64,000 nt of DNA, from contig NZ_CP034929.1 of NCBI RefSeq assembly GCF_004014875.1, positions 1,054,001 through 1,118,000 on the forward strand, given 5' to 3'. Origin of the DNA: Nocardioides yefusunii (GTDB lineage Bacteria; Actinomycetota; Actinomycetes; Propionibacteriales; Nocardioidaceae). Shown here one piece after another: positions 63,487 to 64,000 of the stretch. Every line of letters begins with the position of its first letter. Position 1 is the stretch's first letter. A program made the position numbers and the translations under genes. The notes beneath the pieces are model-generated. The model was given only the letters and a program-made list of their open reading frames with translations. It was not told where the DNA came from and made no database searches.

Positions 63487-64000
63487 GTGAGTGCGATCGC
63501 GATGACCGCGATTCGGGCCGAAGGATTCGTCCCGCCGAGCCCGGCCGACTTCAACCTCCCCCCGGTCGGCTACACCCAGCAGAACGCACCGACGTTCGAA
63601 TTCCTGGGTGAAACCATGTACCTGGGCGTGACCAAGCCGATGCTGCAGCTGGCCCTTTCGGTCATCCTCATCTTCGGTTTCTTCTACTTCGCGTCGCGCA
63701 AGCGTGCCCTGGTCCCCGGCAAGCTCCAGCTCGTCGGTGAGATGGGGTACGGCCTTGTCCGCAACGGCCTGGCCCGCGACAACATCGGTCACGACTTCAT
63801 GCGGTTCGTCCCGTTCCTCGTGTCGATGTTCTTCTTCATCCTCGTCAACAACTACTTCGGCCTGATTCCGTTCATTCAGCTGCCGACCGCCTCCCGCTCC
63901 GCGGTGGCGTACACGTTGGCGATCATTGCCTGGCTCGTCTACAACTCCGTCGGCGTCCAGAAGCACGGCTTCTTCGGGTACCTCAAGCACCAGACCGTTC
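63487..64000 (+). CDS. atpB: ATP synthase F0 subunit a, 3' end outside window
   Basis: The first 171 residues are visible. After a polar N-terminus (FNLPPVGYTQQNAPTFEF) come membrane segments MLQLALSVILIFGFFYFAS, FVPFLVSMFFFILVNNYFGLIPF and VAYTLAIIAWLVYNSVG; NYFGLIPF is typical of subunit a. The essential Arg helix lies beyond the window. AGGAGA precedes GTG 63487. It is the first structural gene of the proton-translocating synthase operon. Confidence 0.95.
   Translation, partial: MSAIAMTAIRAEGFVPPSPADFNLPPVGYTQQNAPTFEFLGETMYLGVTKPMLQLALSVILIFGFFYFASRKRALVPGKLQLVGEMGYGLVRNGLARDNIGHDFMRFVPFLVSMFFFILVNNYFGLIPFIQLPTASRSAVAYTLAIIAWLVYNSVGVQKHGFFGYLKHQTV

Overview
The window is high-GC (about 70 percent), densely packed bacterial DNA typical of an actinobacterium. 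Gene order and content point to the Propionibacteriales, most likely a Nocardioides-like organism, although no species call is possible from sequence reading alone. Supporting marks are a WhiB1 with the exact mycobacterial cysteine spacing, a sigR-rsrA pair, a 24-residue bL37, a Kgd-type fused 2-oxoglutarate enzyme, a nickel superoxide dismutase with its maturase, many leaderless-looking promoters, and the actinobacterial order tRNA-Arg/argS-lysA-hom-thrC-thrB-rho-rpmE-prfA-prmC-sua5-wecA-atp. No transposase, integrase, prophage or CRISPR array was seen.

Layout. 1-14.6 kb: end of an ethylmalonyl-CoA pathway mesaconyl-CoA hydratase, chorismate mutase, a soluble sensor kinase, a patatin-like lipase, an acyl-CoA synthetase, a secreted putative zinc protease, a DUF445 protein, an S4 protein, an FKBP isomerase, TrpB2, a CBS protein, hisN and the coupled aroA-rsgA pair. 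14.6-24.3 kb is rich in signalling genes: a membrane-type ECF sigma factor with a fused zinc-finger anti-sigma-like domain, a degenerate GGDEF protein, an SRAP protein with a hydrolase, sigR-rsrA (with a near-perfect SigR promoter and two possible leaderless starts), bL37, a PdtaS-type kinase, whiB1 and an RsbW-SigF type pair.

24.4-38.5 kb: a giant secreted nuclease/5'-nucleotidase, sodN/sodX, malic enzyme, an MDR-SDR pair, gdhA, a luciferase-like monooxygenase and a DUF1254 protein, with two long inverted repeats between genes. 38.3-46.8 kb: DUF6104 and kgd, then a cell-envelope cluster of lipoprotein, LCP ligase, SPFH protein and a secreted Lys/Ala-rich coiled-coil protein behind a structured leader. 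46.9-48.9 kb is the least ordinary part. It is gene-poor, carries one or two tiny cysteine-motif genes, and is bracketed by a 78-bp direct repeat that copies the trailer and terminator of the tRNA-Arg(CCG) gene.

49.0-64.0 kb: one long co-directional block of amino-acid, transcription-termination, translation-termination and envelope genes leading into the ATP synthase operon. Many stop and start codons overlap by 4 bases. A strong CRP/GlxR-type palindrome sits just upstream of the first atp-linked gene. The window ends inside atpB.
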